Made by a program: the position numbers and the translations under genes. A model generated the notes under the pieces. That model ran no database searches. It saw nothing but the letters and a program-made list of their open reading frames with translations, and was not told the origin of the DNA. This document shows, piece by piece, positions 9,930 to 18,587 of a stretch of DNA of 42,396 nucleotides; positions within the stretch are counted from its first letter, which is position 1, and each line of letters starts with the position of its first letter. This DNA is from Pseudomonadota bacterium (lineage in GTDB: Bacteria > Pseudomonadota > Gammaproteobacteria > Steroidobacterales > Woeseiaceae). The stretch lies in contig JAQCAD010000027.1 of the NCBI GenBank assembly GCA_027621915.1, positions 1 to 42,396 on the forward strand, read 5' to 3'.

Positions 9930-10568
9930 TTACTTTTGTACGGCGAAGCAGTAAAACAAACCATCGCCACCGGAGCTGATCAGCGCAGCCTGGCTGCAAC
10001 CCCTGGAGTCATGAGCCGAGTTCCAGGCTGCATAGTCATGATGACCGACCCTTGCTTTACGTTCGTCACTGCTGGTCGTCCAGTTATTGCAGCTCATGTC
10101 TTCGCCGGCAGGATAGGCCGTCCCATCGGTTTGTGAGCCAGTGAGGATGTCATGTCGGTTGGGCATAAATCCACTGCCAGGTATTGTTCGACCACGTTCG
10201 TCGACCGCAGTAAAGGCACTCACCCGATTCAGCACGCTATGAAGCTCGTTCACGTCCGCTGCAATTCGTGCACCTTTCGCATTGAACCAGGGGCCCGGTC
10301 CGATTCGGTCTCGAGCATTGACGGCATTGCTGCCTTGCGTGCTGAGATAAGCGCGCCACTCGAGGTTGCCCTGATCGACGCTTTCCGCCAGGTTTTTACA
10401 AATGGCATCGGCGCCTTTCAGTCCGCCTAAGTTGCCGCCATCGCCGGAACCGGCACTGGTCAGGAAAAAGGACAGCGGCCCTGTCGCCATTTGAGTTTGA
10501 GCCAGGCCGCCCAGAAGCAACCCGCACACTGCCAAACCTGTCATTACGATTTTTCGATTCTTATACAT
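9930..10568 (-). CDS. Secreted lectin-like (C-type-lectin/endostatin-like fold) protein
   Basis: This 212-residue protein has a Sec signal (residues 1-24, MTGLAVCGLLLGGLAQT). The mature part has the signature FFLTSAGSGDGGNLGGLKGA with DAICKNLAESV, then WRAYLSTQG, DRIGPGPWFNAKG and a C-terminal region with paired cysteines (DMSCNNWT, SRGCSQ, GLFYCFA). Proteobacterial proteins with this pattern are commonly annotated as lectins and resemble the endostatin/C-type-lectin fold; binding activity is not proven. Its ribosome site and start lie in a 16-bp tandem duplication (10565-10596). The stop is close to the IS30 remnant on the opposite strand. Confidence 0.75.
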   Translation of the reverse strand: MYKNRKIVMTGLAVCGLLLGGLAQTQMATGPLSFFLTSAGSGDGGNLGGLKGADAICKNLAESVDQGNLEWRAYLSTQGSNAVNARDRIGPGPWFNAKGARIAADVNELHSVLNRVSAFTAVDERGRTIPGSGFMPNRHDILTGSQTDGTAYPAGEDMSCNNWTTSSDERKARVGHHDYAAWNSAHDSRGCSQAALISSGGDGLFYCFAVQK

Positions 10569-10596
10569 TGTTTTATTCCTACATTGTTTTATTCCT
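10565..10596 (-). repeat. 16-bp tandem duplication of the translation start region of the lectin-like gene
   Basis: The plus-strand unit acattgttttattcct occurs twice without a gap (10565-10580 and 10581-10596). Read on the gene strand, each unit carries AGGA, a short spacer, and ATG. The copy nearer the gene gives the real start at 10568. The upstream copy gives ATG at 10584 followed at once by TAG, a start-stop pair made by the repeat boundary. Confidence 0.9.
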
Positions 10597-10655
10597 GAAG
10601 TAAGCGTGTTGGTGACCAGGTCAATACTACAACAAGACTATTCGGATTGAACCCT

Positions 10656-11996
10656 TCAGGGTCGATCAGGAACGTCTCCACCGGCCGCACCATGGACTGG
10701 TGGCCGGAACGCAACCGCGAGCAGCAACGCGGCAAGTATCGATATCGTCATCGGAATCATGAACATCGACTTGAAGTCCGTGACGCCATCCACCGTGTAC
10801 ACGGTCTGTAACAGCCAAGGGCAGATACTGTTGGCGATTAACGCGCCGACGCCGAGGATCATCACATTGAACAATCCCTGCGCACTGGAGCGCACGTCTT
10901 TGGGAAAATGGGCGTCAACGAAAATGTAAACGGTCGCGAAGAAAAAGGCGTAGCAGATGCCGTGCACGAGATTGACGAGCACGATGAACAAGGTTGATTC
11001 CGGGAACCAGGCAAATACGGCGAATCGAAAAGCATAGCCGAGGATGCCGACCATCATCGTAGTGCGCCAGCCGAGTTTCTTCAGCACCGTGCCAAGCACA
11101 ATCATCGTCAGTATCTCAGCGACCTGGCCAATACTCATGACCGGCATGATCCAGTTGCCCGGAATGCCGACGGCATCGCTGCTGAAGAAAACCGCCGCCC
11201 AGTTAAAAAATGCGTTGTGCACAAACGAGTCGGCGAGCGTGACGATCCACAACACCATGATGAATGGATGCTTGAGCAACTTGGCCGCCTCGAGCCAGGC
11301 CAGCTTGTCCATGCTCTCGCTTACCGCTTTGCGAGCCGGCGTGTGTGGCAGGAGCAGGGCGTAGGCTGCGAGCGCCAGGCTCGCGAATCCCGCGACGCGG
11401 AACGTCCAGGGCGTTGCGGCACGGAGCGCATCGCCGGTAAGCCCGGAACCGAGCGCGGTGCCGATCAGATCAATAAGTCCCACGGGCTCTGCAGCGCGGA
11501 CGGCTGCCCAGTCAACCAGGATAAACGCGAAAGGCCACGCCGCGAGGATCCAGCCGACCGTGCCTCCCATACGTATCGGGCCGAATTCCGATGCGGGATC
11601 TTTCATGTGCGCGAACGCGATCGAATTGGTGATCGAAATGGTCGGAACATAGAACAGGCAGTGCACCCACATGAGAATAAGGAACGGCCAGAATTCGGTG
11701 GTCATCGTCAGTCCGAACATTGACAGGCCGCCAACGAGGTGACTGAAGGACAGGAATTTTTCGGCGGCAAAATTTCTGTCTGCAAACTGGTTGCTGAAGA
11801 ATAATCCGACGATCGCCGCGACCGGGAACGCGTTCAGGATCCATGATTGCTCTGATGGTGAGAAGCCCAGTGTTGGCAGGTAGCCAAAAATCAACGGAAG
11901 CCAGGCGCCCCAGATGAAAATCTGTAACAGCATCATCGTAAACAGCTTGGCTCGCGGCGTACGGGTCGTTGAATTGTCCAGGGCGTTAGCGCGCAT
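10656..11996 (-). CDS. MFS transporter, nucleoside:H+ symporter (NHS)-like
   Basis: This 446-residue protein has 12 predicted membrane helices. The N-terminus (MMLLQIFIWGAWLPLIFGYL) and the first-half signature (SPSEQSWILNAFPVAAIVGL, FFSNQFADRNFAAEKFL) match the NHS branch of the major facilitator superfamily. This branch includes NupG/XapB nucleoside carriers and many uncharacterised importers beside sugar isomerase genes. The start has a clear ribosome site (GGGGAAG). It diverges, with about 65 bp between starts, from an exported isomerase/epimerase gene. In this context it probably imports a sugar or keto-sugar product rather than nucleosides. Confidence 0.85.
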   Translation of the reverse strand: MRANALDNSTTRTPRAKLFTMMLLQIFIWGAWLPLIFGYLPTLGFSPSEQSWILNAFPVAAIVGLFFSNQFADRNFAAEKFLSFSHLVGGLSMFGLTMTTEFWPFLILMWVHCLFYVPTISITNSIAFAHMKDPASEFGPIRMGGTVGWILAAWPFAFILVDWAAVRAAEPVGLIDLIGTALGSGLTGDALRAATPWTFRVAGFASLALAAYALLLPHTPARKAVSESMDKLAWLEAAKLLKHPFIMVLWIVTLADSFVHNAFFNWAAVFFSSDAVGIPGNWIMPVMSIGQVAEILTMIVLGTVLKKLGWRTTMMVGILGYAFRFAVFAWFPESTLFIVLVNLVHGICYAFFFATVYIFVDAHFPKDVRSSAQGLFNVMILGVGALIANSICPWLLQTVYTVDGVTDFKSMFMIPMTISILAALLLAVAFRPPVHGAAGGDVPDRP

Positions 11997-12061
11997 AGTT
12001 ATTCTTCCCCTGTTTAGCTAGACTCAATAGTGCCTGCACTTTCTACAAGACGGATCATAAA

Positions 12062-12910
12062 ATGAAGAATTTCTCACTATCGCGTCGCGAGATGTTAGGC
12101 AGCAGCGCTGCGCTCGGTCTATCGACGCTGTTCACTCCATCAATCTTGCCGGCGGCGACCGGTACAAACAAGCGTTTACCCGGTATTCAACTCTATACAG
12201 TCCGGGCATCGATGGCGATGGATGTGCCGGGTACATTGCGGGCGATTGCCGGCATCGGGTATCGCGAAGTCGAATTCGCTGGTTACGGCGATCACTCGGC
12301 CCAACAGATTCGGCGGCTGCTCGACAATCTCGACCTGAAGTCGCCGAGCTCACATATGGATGCGCGGCAGTTACGCGATAATTCGCGCCCATTGCTCGAT
12401 ACAGCGGCTGAAGTAGGACACGATTACGTGACCATCGCTTGGTTGAGCCCGGAAGACCGTCAGACCATTGATGACTACAAGCGTTGGGCAAATTCGTTCA
12501 ATCAAATCGGCGAGTTGTGCCGCAAAAATGACCTGCGATTGGCCTATCACAATCACGACTTCGAATTCATGTCGCTGGGTGGCCAGGTGCCGTTTGATGT
12601 TCTGCTCGACGAAACGGATCCGGCGCTCGTTGACTTTGAACTGGATTTTTTCTGGGTACGCAAAGCCGGACAGGACATTACTCAGGTCCTGGGCAAGGCG
12701 CCCGATCGTTTTACGATGGCGCACATCAAGGATATGGACGCACAAGGCGACATGGCGGACGTTGGCAGTGGTGTGATCGACTTCGGAAAGATTCTCGATA
12801 GCAAAGTCGCATCCGGACTCCGGCATCTCTTCGTGGAGCACGACCAGCCGTCAGACCCATTCAAGTCAGTGGCAATCAGTCACCTGGCGCTGGCGTCCCT
12901 TCTGGACTGA
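12062..12910 (+). CDS. Exported sugar phosphate isomerase/epimerase-like TIM-barrel protein
   Basis: This 282-residue protein opens with a twin-arginine signal (LSRREMLGSS, then a hydrophobic core to about residue 31). The AP-endonuclease-2-type TIM barrel shows the expected metal ligands: Glu in GYREVEFAGYG, His in YHNHDFEF, Asp in VDFELDFFWV, and a final Glu in LFVEHDQP. Tat export implies that it folds with its metal in the cytoplasm and works in the periplasm, so it acts on free sugars or keto-glycosides, not sugar phosphates. Members of this family near GMC and DUF1080 genes have been linked to 3-keto-glycoside isomerisation or beta-elimination. Its stop lies one base from the stop of the convergent cytosolic paralogue. 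Confidence 0.85.
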   Translation: MKNFSLSRREMLGSSAALGLSTLFTPSILPAATGTNKRLPGIQLYTVRASMAMDVPGTLRAIAGIGYREVEFAGYGDHSAQQIRRLLDNLDLKSPSSHMDARQLRDNSRPLLDTAAEVGHDYVTIAWLSPEDRQTIDDYKRWANSFNQIGELCRKNDLRLAYHNHDFEFMSLGGQVPFDVLLDETDPALVDFELDFFWVRKAGQDITQVLGKAPDRFTMAHIKDMDAQGDMADVGSGVIDFGKILDSKVASGLRHLFVEHDQPSDPFKSVAISHLALASLLD

Positions 12911-12911
12911 C

Positions 12912-13964
12912 TTAATCCAGACCCAGGATGCGGCGGTTCCGGTCGCGATCCGGCGCTGCGCCTGCAAAGTCGTCAGCGGCCCGGTCCGTTACGCGAATCA
13001 TGTGATCAGTTATGAATGGCGCCCCTTCTGCGGCGCCCTGATCCGGATGCTTCAGGCAGCATTCCCATTCGAGTACCGCCCAGCCGGGATAGTCGTACTG
13101 TGCGAACTTGGAGAAGATCGCGCAAAAATCGATATGTCCGTCGCCGGGTGAACGGAACCGGCCGGGCCGATCCTGCCAGTCGAGATAGCCCCCGTACGCA
13201 CCGCACTTGCCAGTCGGATTGAACTCGGCATCCTTAACGTGAAACGCCCGAATGCGCTCATGGTAGAAGTCAATAAATTGCAGGTAGTCGAGTTGCTGCA
13301 GCATGAAATGACTGGGGTCATAAAGAATGTTGGCACGCGGGTGGTTATCGACAGCATCGAGAAATCGCTCGAACGTCACGCCGTCATGCAAGTCCTCGCC
13401 GGGATGTAGTTCGAAGCAGGCATCGACGCCGGCATCTTCAAAAGCATCGAGAAGCGGCCGCCAGCGCCTTGCCAGTTCTGCAAAACCTTCTTCGACCAGT
13501 CCGACGGGCCGCTGTGGCCAGGGATAAAACGTGTGCCAGAGAAGCGCACCGGAAAATGTCGCATGTGCGGTGAGACCGAGATTGCCGCTCGCCTTCGCGC
13601 CCATCCTTACCTGTTGCTCGGCCCATTCCCGCTTGGCCTTCTCGTTACCGCGAATCGATTCCGGTGCAAATACATCGAACATATCGCCGTAGGCCGGGTG
13701 GGCCGCTACCAGCTGGCCTTGCAAATGAGTCGACAGTTCTGAAATCTCGACGCCAGCGTCGGCGCAGACACCCGCGATTTCGTCGCAGTAAGTCTTGCTC
13801 GTCGCAGCACGTTCAAGATCGAACAGGCGCGTATCCCAGGTCGGAATCTGTATACCTTTGTATCCCAGGCCCGCGGCCCAGGCGGCCATCGTGCCAAGTT
13901 CATTGTAGGGTGGTTCGTCGCCGGCAAACTGGGCGAGAAATATCGCAGGTCCTTTCATAGTCAT
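12912..13964 (-). CDS. Cytosolic sugar isomerase/epimerase (TIM barrel)
   Basis: This 350-residue protein has no signal peptide. The xylose-isomerase-like TIM barrel carries FELHPGEDLHDG (Glu/His), NILYDPSHF (Asp/His), AFHVKDAEF and a C-terminal catalytic Glu in WAVLEWEC. It lies 33 bp downstream of the Gfo/Idh/MocA gene on the same strand and is probably cotranscribed. Family members interconvert ketoses or 2-/3-keto sugars with divalent metal. With its exported paralogue next door, the locus has isomerases on both sides of the inner membrane. Confidence 0.88.
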   Translation of the reverse strand: MTMKGPAIFLAQFAGDEPPYNELGTMAAWAAGLGYKGIQIPTWDTRLFDLERAATSKTYCDEIAGVCADAGVEISELSTHLQGQLVAAHPAYGDMFDVFAPESIRGNEKAKREWAEQQVRMGAKASGNLGLTAHATFSGALLWHTFYPWPQRPVGLVEEGFAELARRWRPLLDAFEDAGVDACFELHPGEDLHDGVTFERFLDAVDNHPRANILYDPSHFMLQQLDYLQFIDFYHERIRAFHVKDAEFNPTGKCGAYGGYLDWQDRPGRFRSPGDGHIDFCAIFSKFAQYDYPGWAVLEWECCLKHPDQGAAEGAPFITDHMIRVTDRAADDFAGAAPDRDRNRRILGLD

Positions 13965-13997
13965 TCCTTACAAAATTCCAGTTCGCGGCGCTGCTCC

Positions 13998-15149
13998 TCA
14001 GCCGCTGGCCAGCTTCGTCCAGGCCGATTGATTGCGACTGCTCGTCAATGCCGCACGAATGAAACGCATGGTGGCAATGCCATCGGCGACCGAGGCGCAG
14101 CCGGTGCCGTTTTGCGCCGGGTAGTCGCGCACGGCGCGGGCAAATCCGGCATAAAGATTCGCGAAAGCTTCGATGTACCCCTCCGGGTGCCCGGCGGGCG
14201 TCCGGCATACGGCAATCGCCGCGTCCGACAGGTAGCCGACGTTGGCGCCGGGACGAAATACCTGGTCGGGTTGACCGCGATGCCGGATCGTCATCGTATT
14301 GGGTTCTTCCTGAGCCCAGCAAATGCTGCCGGAATCGCCGTAAATCTCGATCCGAAGCGCATTCACGGCGCCGCTGCATACCTGGCTTGCAGACAACAGG
14401 CCCGACGCGCCATTGGAAAGGTGGAACATTGCCGCGCCGTCATCGTCGATTGCTCGTCCCGGTATGACCGTGCGCAGTTCGGCCGCGACTTCCGTAATGC
14501 GAAGCCCGGTTGTGAACTCGACCAGGTTGAACGCGTGCGTACCGATGTCCGCGAACGCGCCGGATTCACCGGTGCGCGCAGGGTCGCTGCGCCAGATTGC
14601 CTGCTTGTTTGCCTTGGTATCCTCGTCACGCGAAAGCCAGTCTTGCAGATAGCTGACTGCGACGCGACGAACGTCGCCGATTTCACCAGCCGCGATTCGT
14701 TCGCGCGCTTCGATGACCAGGGGATAACCTGTGTACGTATGGGTCAGCCCGAACAGCAGTCCGCTGTCGGTAACGGCATCTTCAATCCGAATGGCGTCTT
14801 CCAGGTGTCCTGCGAGTGGTTTGTCGCAGATCACGTGAAATCCTGCTGCCAGAGCAGCGCACGAAATATCCGCATGTGAATCATTCGGCGTCACGATCGA
14901 CACGCACTGAATTCTCTCGTCCTGCGGCAGGTTCGCTTCCTTTGCGAACATTTCGGCAAACGTCCCGTAAGATCGACTCGCCTGCAACCCAAGCTCCACG
15001 CCGAAGGCTCTCGAGGCAACCGCATCGCTGCTGAACGCGCCGGCCGCGAGCTCGATGTCACCGGTCATCTCAGCGGCAGTGCGGTGCACCGCGCCGATGA
15101 ACGCGCCACTGCCACCACCGACCATCCCCATGCGGATTTTGTTAGCCAC
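13998..15149 (-). CDS. Gfo/Idh/MocA family NAD(P)-dependent sugar oxidoreductase
   Basis: This 383-residue cytosolic protein has an N-terminal Rossmann site (MGMVGGGSGAFIGAVHR, residues 7-23). The family lysine motif EKP appears as DKP in VICDKPLAGHL (Lys expected to be catalytic). The C-terminal alpha/beta domain contains GAFADIGTHAFNL with the conserved Asp/His pair. The family oxidises or reduces sugars at ring hydroxyls; relatives include the 3-dehydrogenases that begin oxidative deglycosylation. It is first in a two-gene operon with the cytosolic isomerase. It diverges from the first GMC operon with about 220 bp between starts. Confidence 0.9.
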   Translation of the reverse strand: MANKIRMGMVGGGSGAFIGAVHRTAAEMTGDIELAAGAFSSDAVASRAFGVELGLQASRSYGTFAEMFAKEANLPQDERIQCVSIVTPNDSHADISCAALAAGFHVICDKPLAGHLEDAIRIEDAVTDSGLLFGLTHTYTGYPLVIEARERIAAGEIGDVRRVAVSYLQDWLSRDEDTKANKQAIWRSDPARTGESGAFADIGTHAFNLVEFTTGLRITEVAAELRTVIPGRAIDDDGAAMFHLSNGASGLLSASQVCSGAVNALRIEIYGDSGSICWAQEEPNTMTIRHRGQPDQVFRPGANVGYLSDAAIAVCRTPAGHPEGYIEAFANLYAGFARAVRDYPAQNGTGCASVADGIATMRFIRAALTSSRNQSAWTKLASG

Positions 15150-15371
15150 GTAACTCCCTTACGGTCGTCCAGGATTTTCCGCAAACATCAGCTCGGGCCT
15201 TGATTGAATACGGAATTTTCAAGCATCGATATTACCAGCGCTCACAGCCGGTCGTGCAACAGAAGTGGCCCCTTACCGGTCATGGCGTGCCCGCCGGAGA
15301 GTACCCAAGTCGCCTGCCAGAACGTATGATCGGTGACATCGTGCTAATCCACCCCTGCAGAGGTCATATTC

Positions 15372-17057
15372 GTGGCGGAAGAAGAATTTGATGCAATAGT
15401 CGTAGGTTCCGGAATATCGGGCGGCTGGGCGGCCAAGGAACTCACGGAAAAAGGGCTGCGCGTGCTGCTTCTCGAGCGCGGCAAGAACGTCGAGCACATC
15501 AAGGATTACGTCAATGCCCGCAAAGGGCCGTGGGAATATGCACATCGCGGCGGGCGCACGACGGCGATGGAGGACGCCTACCCGGTTCTGAAGCGCGATT
15601 ATCCGCTCAACGAAAAGAATCTCGACTGGTGGGCCTCGGACAAGGATTCGCCCTATACCGAGATCAAGCGCTTCGACTGGTACCGCGGCTACCACGTCGG
15701 TGGTCGATCCCTGACCTGGGGGAGACAGAGTTACCGTTTGAGTGATTTCGATTTCGAGGCGAATGCCCGCGATGGCGTCGCAGTCGACTGGCCGATTCGT
15801 TACGCGGATCTTGCCCCCTGGTACGACCACGTCGAACGGCATGCCGGCATTTCCGGCTCGCACGAGAGCATGCCGCAGTTGCCTGACGGTGAGTTTCAGC
15901 CCGCAATGCCATTGAACTGCGGTGAGGAACTTGTCGCGGGGCGGCTTAAAGGCGCGTTTAACGGCCACCGCCGCATTATCCCGGGACGGACGGCCAACAT
16001 GACTCAGTCCCGGCCGGGGCGAAGTCCCTGCCAATACCGCAATGCCTGCTGGCTCGGCTGCCCGTACGGTGGTTATTTCAGCACGCAAGCGTCCACGTTA
16101 CCCGCTGCAGTGGCGACAAACCGGCTGACACTCAAAACATTCGCCATCGTCACTGACTTAACCTACGACCGCGATCGCAAACGCGCGACCGGCGTGAACG
16201 TGATCGATGCCGTTACCGAAAAGACCGTGCAATACAAAGCGCCACTGATTTTTCTGTGCGCCTCGACCCTGAACTCCACCTGGATCCTGATGCGCTCTGC
16301 CACCGATGTATGGCCCGGTGGCCTTGGCAGCAGTTCAGGGGAGCTCGGGCACAACCTGATGGATCATCACTTCCGGGTTGGCGCCTCCGGCTCACTCAAC
16401 GAATCGTCTCTGGATGACAAATATTACGTCGGCGAACGACCGACGGGTTTTTATATCCCGCGCTATCGCAATCTTTTCGGCGACAAGCGTGAATACCTGC
16501 GCGGTTTCGGCTACCAGGGCAGCGCCAGCCGGACGGGCTGGCAGCGCGCCGTCCGCGAGCTCGGTGTTGGCGCCGACTTCAAGGACGGGCTATCGCAGCC
16601 CGGCGAATGGCAAATTGGTGCAACCGCGTTTGGGGAGATGCTGCCCAGTCATGACAATTCGATTGGTATCGACGCGACGAAGACAGATAAATGGGGCTTG
16701 CCCGTACTCAAAATCGATTGTGAGATTGGTGAGAATGAACGGATGATGCGCGTCGACATGATGAACGATATGGCTGAGACACTCGATGCTGCAGGTGTGC
16801 GTAATGTAGAGGCGTACGACCGCGACTATGCGCCGGGCATGGGAATTCACGAGATGGGAACCGCTCGAATGGGCCGCGATCCGAAGACGTCAGTCCTGAA
16901 TTCGTGGAACCAGGTTTGGGATGCGCCGAACGTTTTTGTTACCGACGGGTCGGGCATGACATCGTCCGCTTGCCAGAATCCATCGCTTACCTACATGGCG
17001 CTGACCGCGCGTGCCGCCGACTATGCCGTCAGCGAACTCAAACGTCGTAATCTTTGA
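15372..17057 (+). CDS. GMC-type FAD-dependent sugar dehydrogenase, large subunit (copy 1)
   Basis: This 561-residue protein uses a GTG start preceded by an AGAGG ribosome site; the start is supported because the dinucleotide fold begins almost at once (DAIVVGSGISGGWAAKEL). FAD-binding features include HVGGRSLTWGRQSYR. A cysteine segment CQYRNACWLGCPYGG is typical of the periplasmic gluconate/fructose/glucoside dehydrogenase branch. The C-terminal GMC domain has the catalytic His in GIHEMGTARMG and the paired Asn in CQNPSLTYMALT. No signal peptide is present; such subunits are usually carried out by a Tat-tagged partner, here encoded 24 bp downstream. Expected reaction: oxidation of a sugar hydroxyl, likely C3, passing electrons to a membrane acceptor. 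Confidence 0.9.
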   Translation: MAEEEFDAIVVGSGISGGWAAKELTEKGLRVLLLERGKNVEHIKDYVNARKGPWEYAHRGGRTTAMEDAYPVLKRDYPLNEKNLDWWASDKDSPYTEIKRFDWYRGYHVGGRSLTWGRQSYRLSDFDFEANARDGVAVDWPIRYADLAPWYDHVERHAGISGSHESMPQLPDGEFQPAMPLNCGEELVAGRLKGAFNGHRRIIPGRTANMTQSRPGRSPCQYRNACWLGCPYGGYFSTQASTLPAAVATNRLTLKTFAIVTDLTYDRDRKRATGVNVIDAVTEKTVQYKAPLIFLCASTLNSTWILMRSATDVWPGGLGSSSGELGHNLMDHHFRVGASGSLNESSLDDKYYVGERPTGFYIPRYRNLFGDKREYLRGFGYQGSASRTGWQRAVRELGVGADFKDGLSQPGEWQIGATAFGEMLPSHDNSIGIDATKTDKWGLPVLKIDCEIGENERMMRVDMMNDMAETLDAAGVRNVEAYDRDYAPGMGIHEMGTARMGRDPKTSVLNSWNQVWDAPNVFVTDGSGMTSSACQNPSLTYMALTARAADYAVSELKRRNL

Positions 17058-17081
17058 TGCAGAAAAAACTGGAGTCTTGTC

Positions 17082-17705
17082 ATGTCCTCTGATTCGGAAC
17101 GTCATGAACTCATTACCCGCCGCGAGGCAATCCTGCGCGTCAGCGCGATGCTCGGCGGTGTTGCACTTGTCGGCCAGAGCGCTTTGCTTGCCGGGTGTGC
17201 GGCGGGACCTGCAAGCGAAAAGCGGCCGGCATCTTCGAATGCGCTGTTCAGGCAGAGTGACATCGTACTGCTCGATGAGATCGCTGAGACGATTCTGCCG
17301 GAGACGAGTACGCCGGGAGCCAAGGCAGCTGGTGTTGGGCCGTTTATTGCCATGATGGTGACCGATTCCTATCACGAGAATGATCAACAAATATTTCGTG
17401 ACGGCCTGCACTCACTGCAAGACCAATGTTTGCGTTCATACGGTGCGCATTTTCAGATAGTGACCGCGGCGCAACGGCTCGCGCTGGTTCAGGACCTCGA
17501 TGCCGAGCAACACTTTTATATGGAGAGCAGTGAGGAGGGCGCGCCGGCACATTATTTTCGCATGATGAAGGAGCTCACATTGCTCGGTTATTTCACATCG
17601 GAGATCGGATGCAAGCAGGCGTTGCGTTACACCGAAACGCCGGGACGATTCGATCCCTGTGCGCCTCTTGTACCCGGTGAGAAATCGTGGGCCAGGCACG
17701 CCTGA
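17082..17705 (+). CDS. Gluconate 2-dehydrogenase subunit 3 family protein (partner of copy 1)
   Basis: This 207-residue protein has a GGAG ribosome site. It starts with a twin-arginine motif (ITRREAILRVS) and a hydrophobic core ending in the lipobox-like LLAGC, so it is probably a Tat-exported lipoprotein. The mature domain carries the subunit-3 pattern: DEIAETILPETSTPGAKAAG, the FI.MMVTD segment, and a C-terminal MMKELTLLGYFTSEIG stretch. In known sugar dehydrogenases this small subunit provides the export signal and stabilises the FAD subunit. It lies between its GMC partner and a DUF1080 gene in one operon. Confidence 0.9.
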   Translation: MSSDSERHELITRREAILRVSAMLGGVALVGQSALLAGCAAGPASEKRPASSNALFRQSDIVLLDEIAETILPETSTPGAKAAGVGPFIAMMVTDSYHENDQQIFRDGLHSLQDQCLRSYGAHFQIVTAAQRLALVQDLDAEQHFYMESSEEGAPAHYFRMMKELTLLGYFTSEIGCKQALRYTETPGRFDPCAPLVPGEKSWARHA

Positions 17706-17723
17706 CAGGAGGGCAGCTGTGCG

Positions 17724-18578
17724 ATGATGAAATCAATGATGCTGATTGTTGGGACGCTGTTAACAACCAGCGCGTGTTTCGCTCAAACTGCGGACGAGGA
17801 AGAATGGCTCGCGCTATTCAATGGTCAGGATCTCGATGACTGGATACCCAAGATACGTCGCCACCCGGTCGGCGAGAACTTTGCGAATACGTTTCGCGTC
17901 GAAGATGGACTGTTTACTGTTTCATACGACGGTTATGAATCGTTCGACGAGCAGTTCGGGCATATCTTTTACAAGGATCCGTTCTCGCACTACCGCGTGC
18001 TGGTCGAATACCGATTCATTGGTGAACCAAAGCCGGGAGCACCGGAGTGGGCCCATCGAAACAGCGGTGTCATGGTGCATTCGCAGGATCCCGCAACGAT
18101 GCCACCCGACCAGGACTTTCCGATTTCGCTCGAAGTACAGTTCCTCGGGGGCCTGAGCGACGGGAAACCGCGACCGACCGGCAACATGTGTTCACCCGGC
18201 ACGCACATTGAATACCAGGGGAAATTCAATGACACGCACTGCATCAATTCGACGTCTCCAACGTTTGACGGCGATCAGTGGGTCGTCGCGGAAGCGCTCG
18301 TGCTGGGCAGTGAAAAAATTGTACATTTCATCAACGGCGAAGCCGTCATCGAATACGAAAATACAACGTTCGGCGGTGGCGTCGTGTCCGGCCATCGACC
18401 GGAGATGAAGCCGGATGGCGAGCCGCTGGGTGAAGGATATATCTCGTTACAGAGTGAGGGCCACGCGATTCAATTTCGGCGCGTTGAGCTTCTTAATTTA
18501 AAAGGTTGCATGGATCCTGAAGCCAGTAACTATAAGGACTACTTCCTGGCTGGCGATCCGGATACCTGTCGATACTAA
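17724..18578 (+). CDS. DUF1080 / 3-keto-disaccharide hydrolase-type protein (copy 1), with Cys-pair tail
   Basis: This 284-residue protein has a Sec signal ending ACFAQ; LTTSAC might act as a lipobox. The DUF1080 beta-sandwich opens with LALFNGQDLDDWIPK and contains NSGVMVHSQD and ISLEVQFLGG, which match the concanavalin-like family. Members have been shown to hydrolyse or lyse 3-keto-glycosides. It follows the GMC and subunit-3 genes in the same operon, so it probably acts on their keto product. The last 25 residues form a separate tail, GCMDPEASNYKDYF to DTCRY. This tail resembles the GC-DP-A-NY-C repeat often appended to secreted marine bacterial proteins. A GGAGG lies 11 bases before the first of two ATGs; either could start translation. 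Confidence 0.87.
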   Translation: MMKSMMLIVGTLLTTSACFAQTADEEEWLALFNGQDLDDWIPKIRRHPVGENFANTFRVEDGLFTVSYDGYESFDEQFGHIFYKDPFSHYRVLVEYRFIGEPKPGAPEWAHRNSGVMVHSQDPATMPPDQDFPISLEVQFLGGLSDGKPRPTGNMCSPGTHIEYQGKFNDTHCINSTSPTFDGDQWVVAEALVLGSEKIVHFINGEAVIEYENTTFGGGVVSGHRPEMKPDGEPLGEGYISLQSEGHAIQFRRVELLNLKGCMDPEASNYKDYFLAGDPDTCRY

Positions 18579-18587
18579 TACCGAAAG

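Noticed and set aside
15273-16088. 271-codon open frame on the minus strand inside the GMC copy 1 region
   Set aside because: Antisense to the conserved FAD domain; low-complexity composition typical of a shadow frame.
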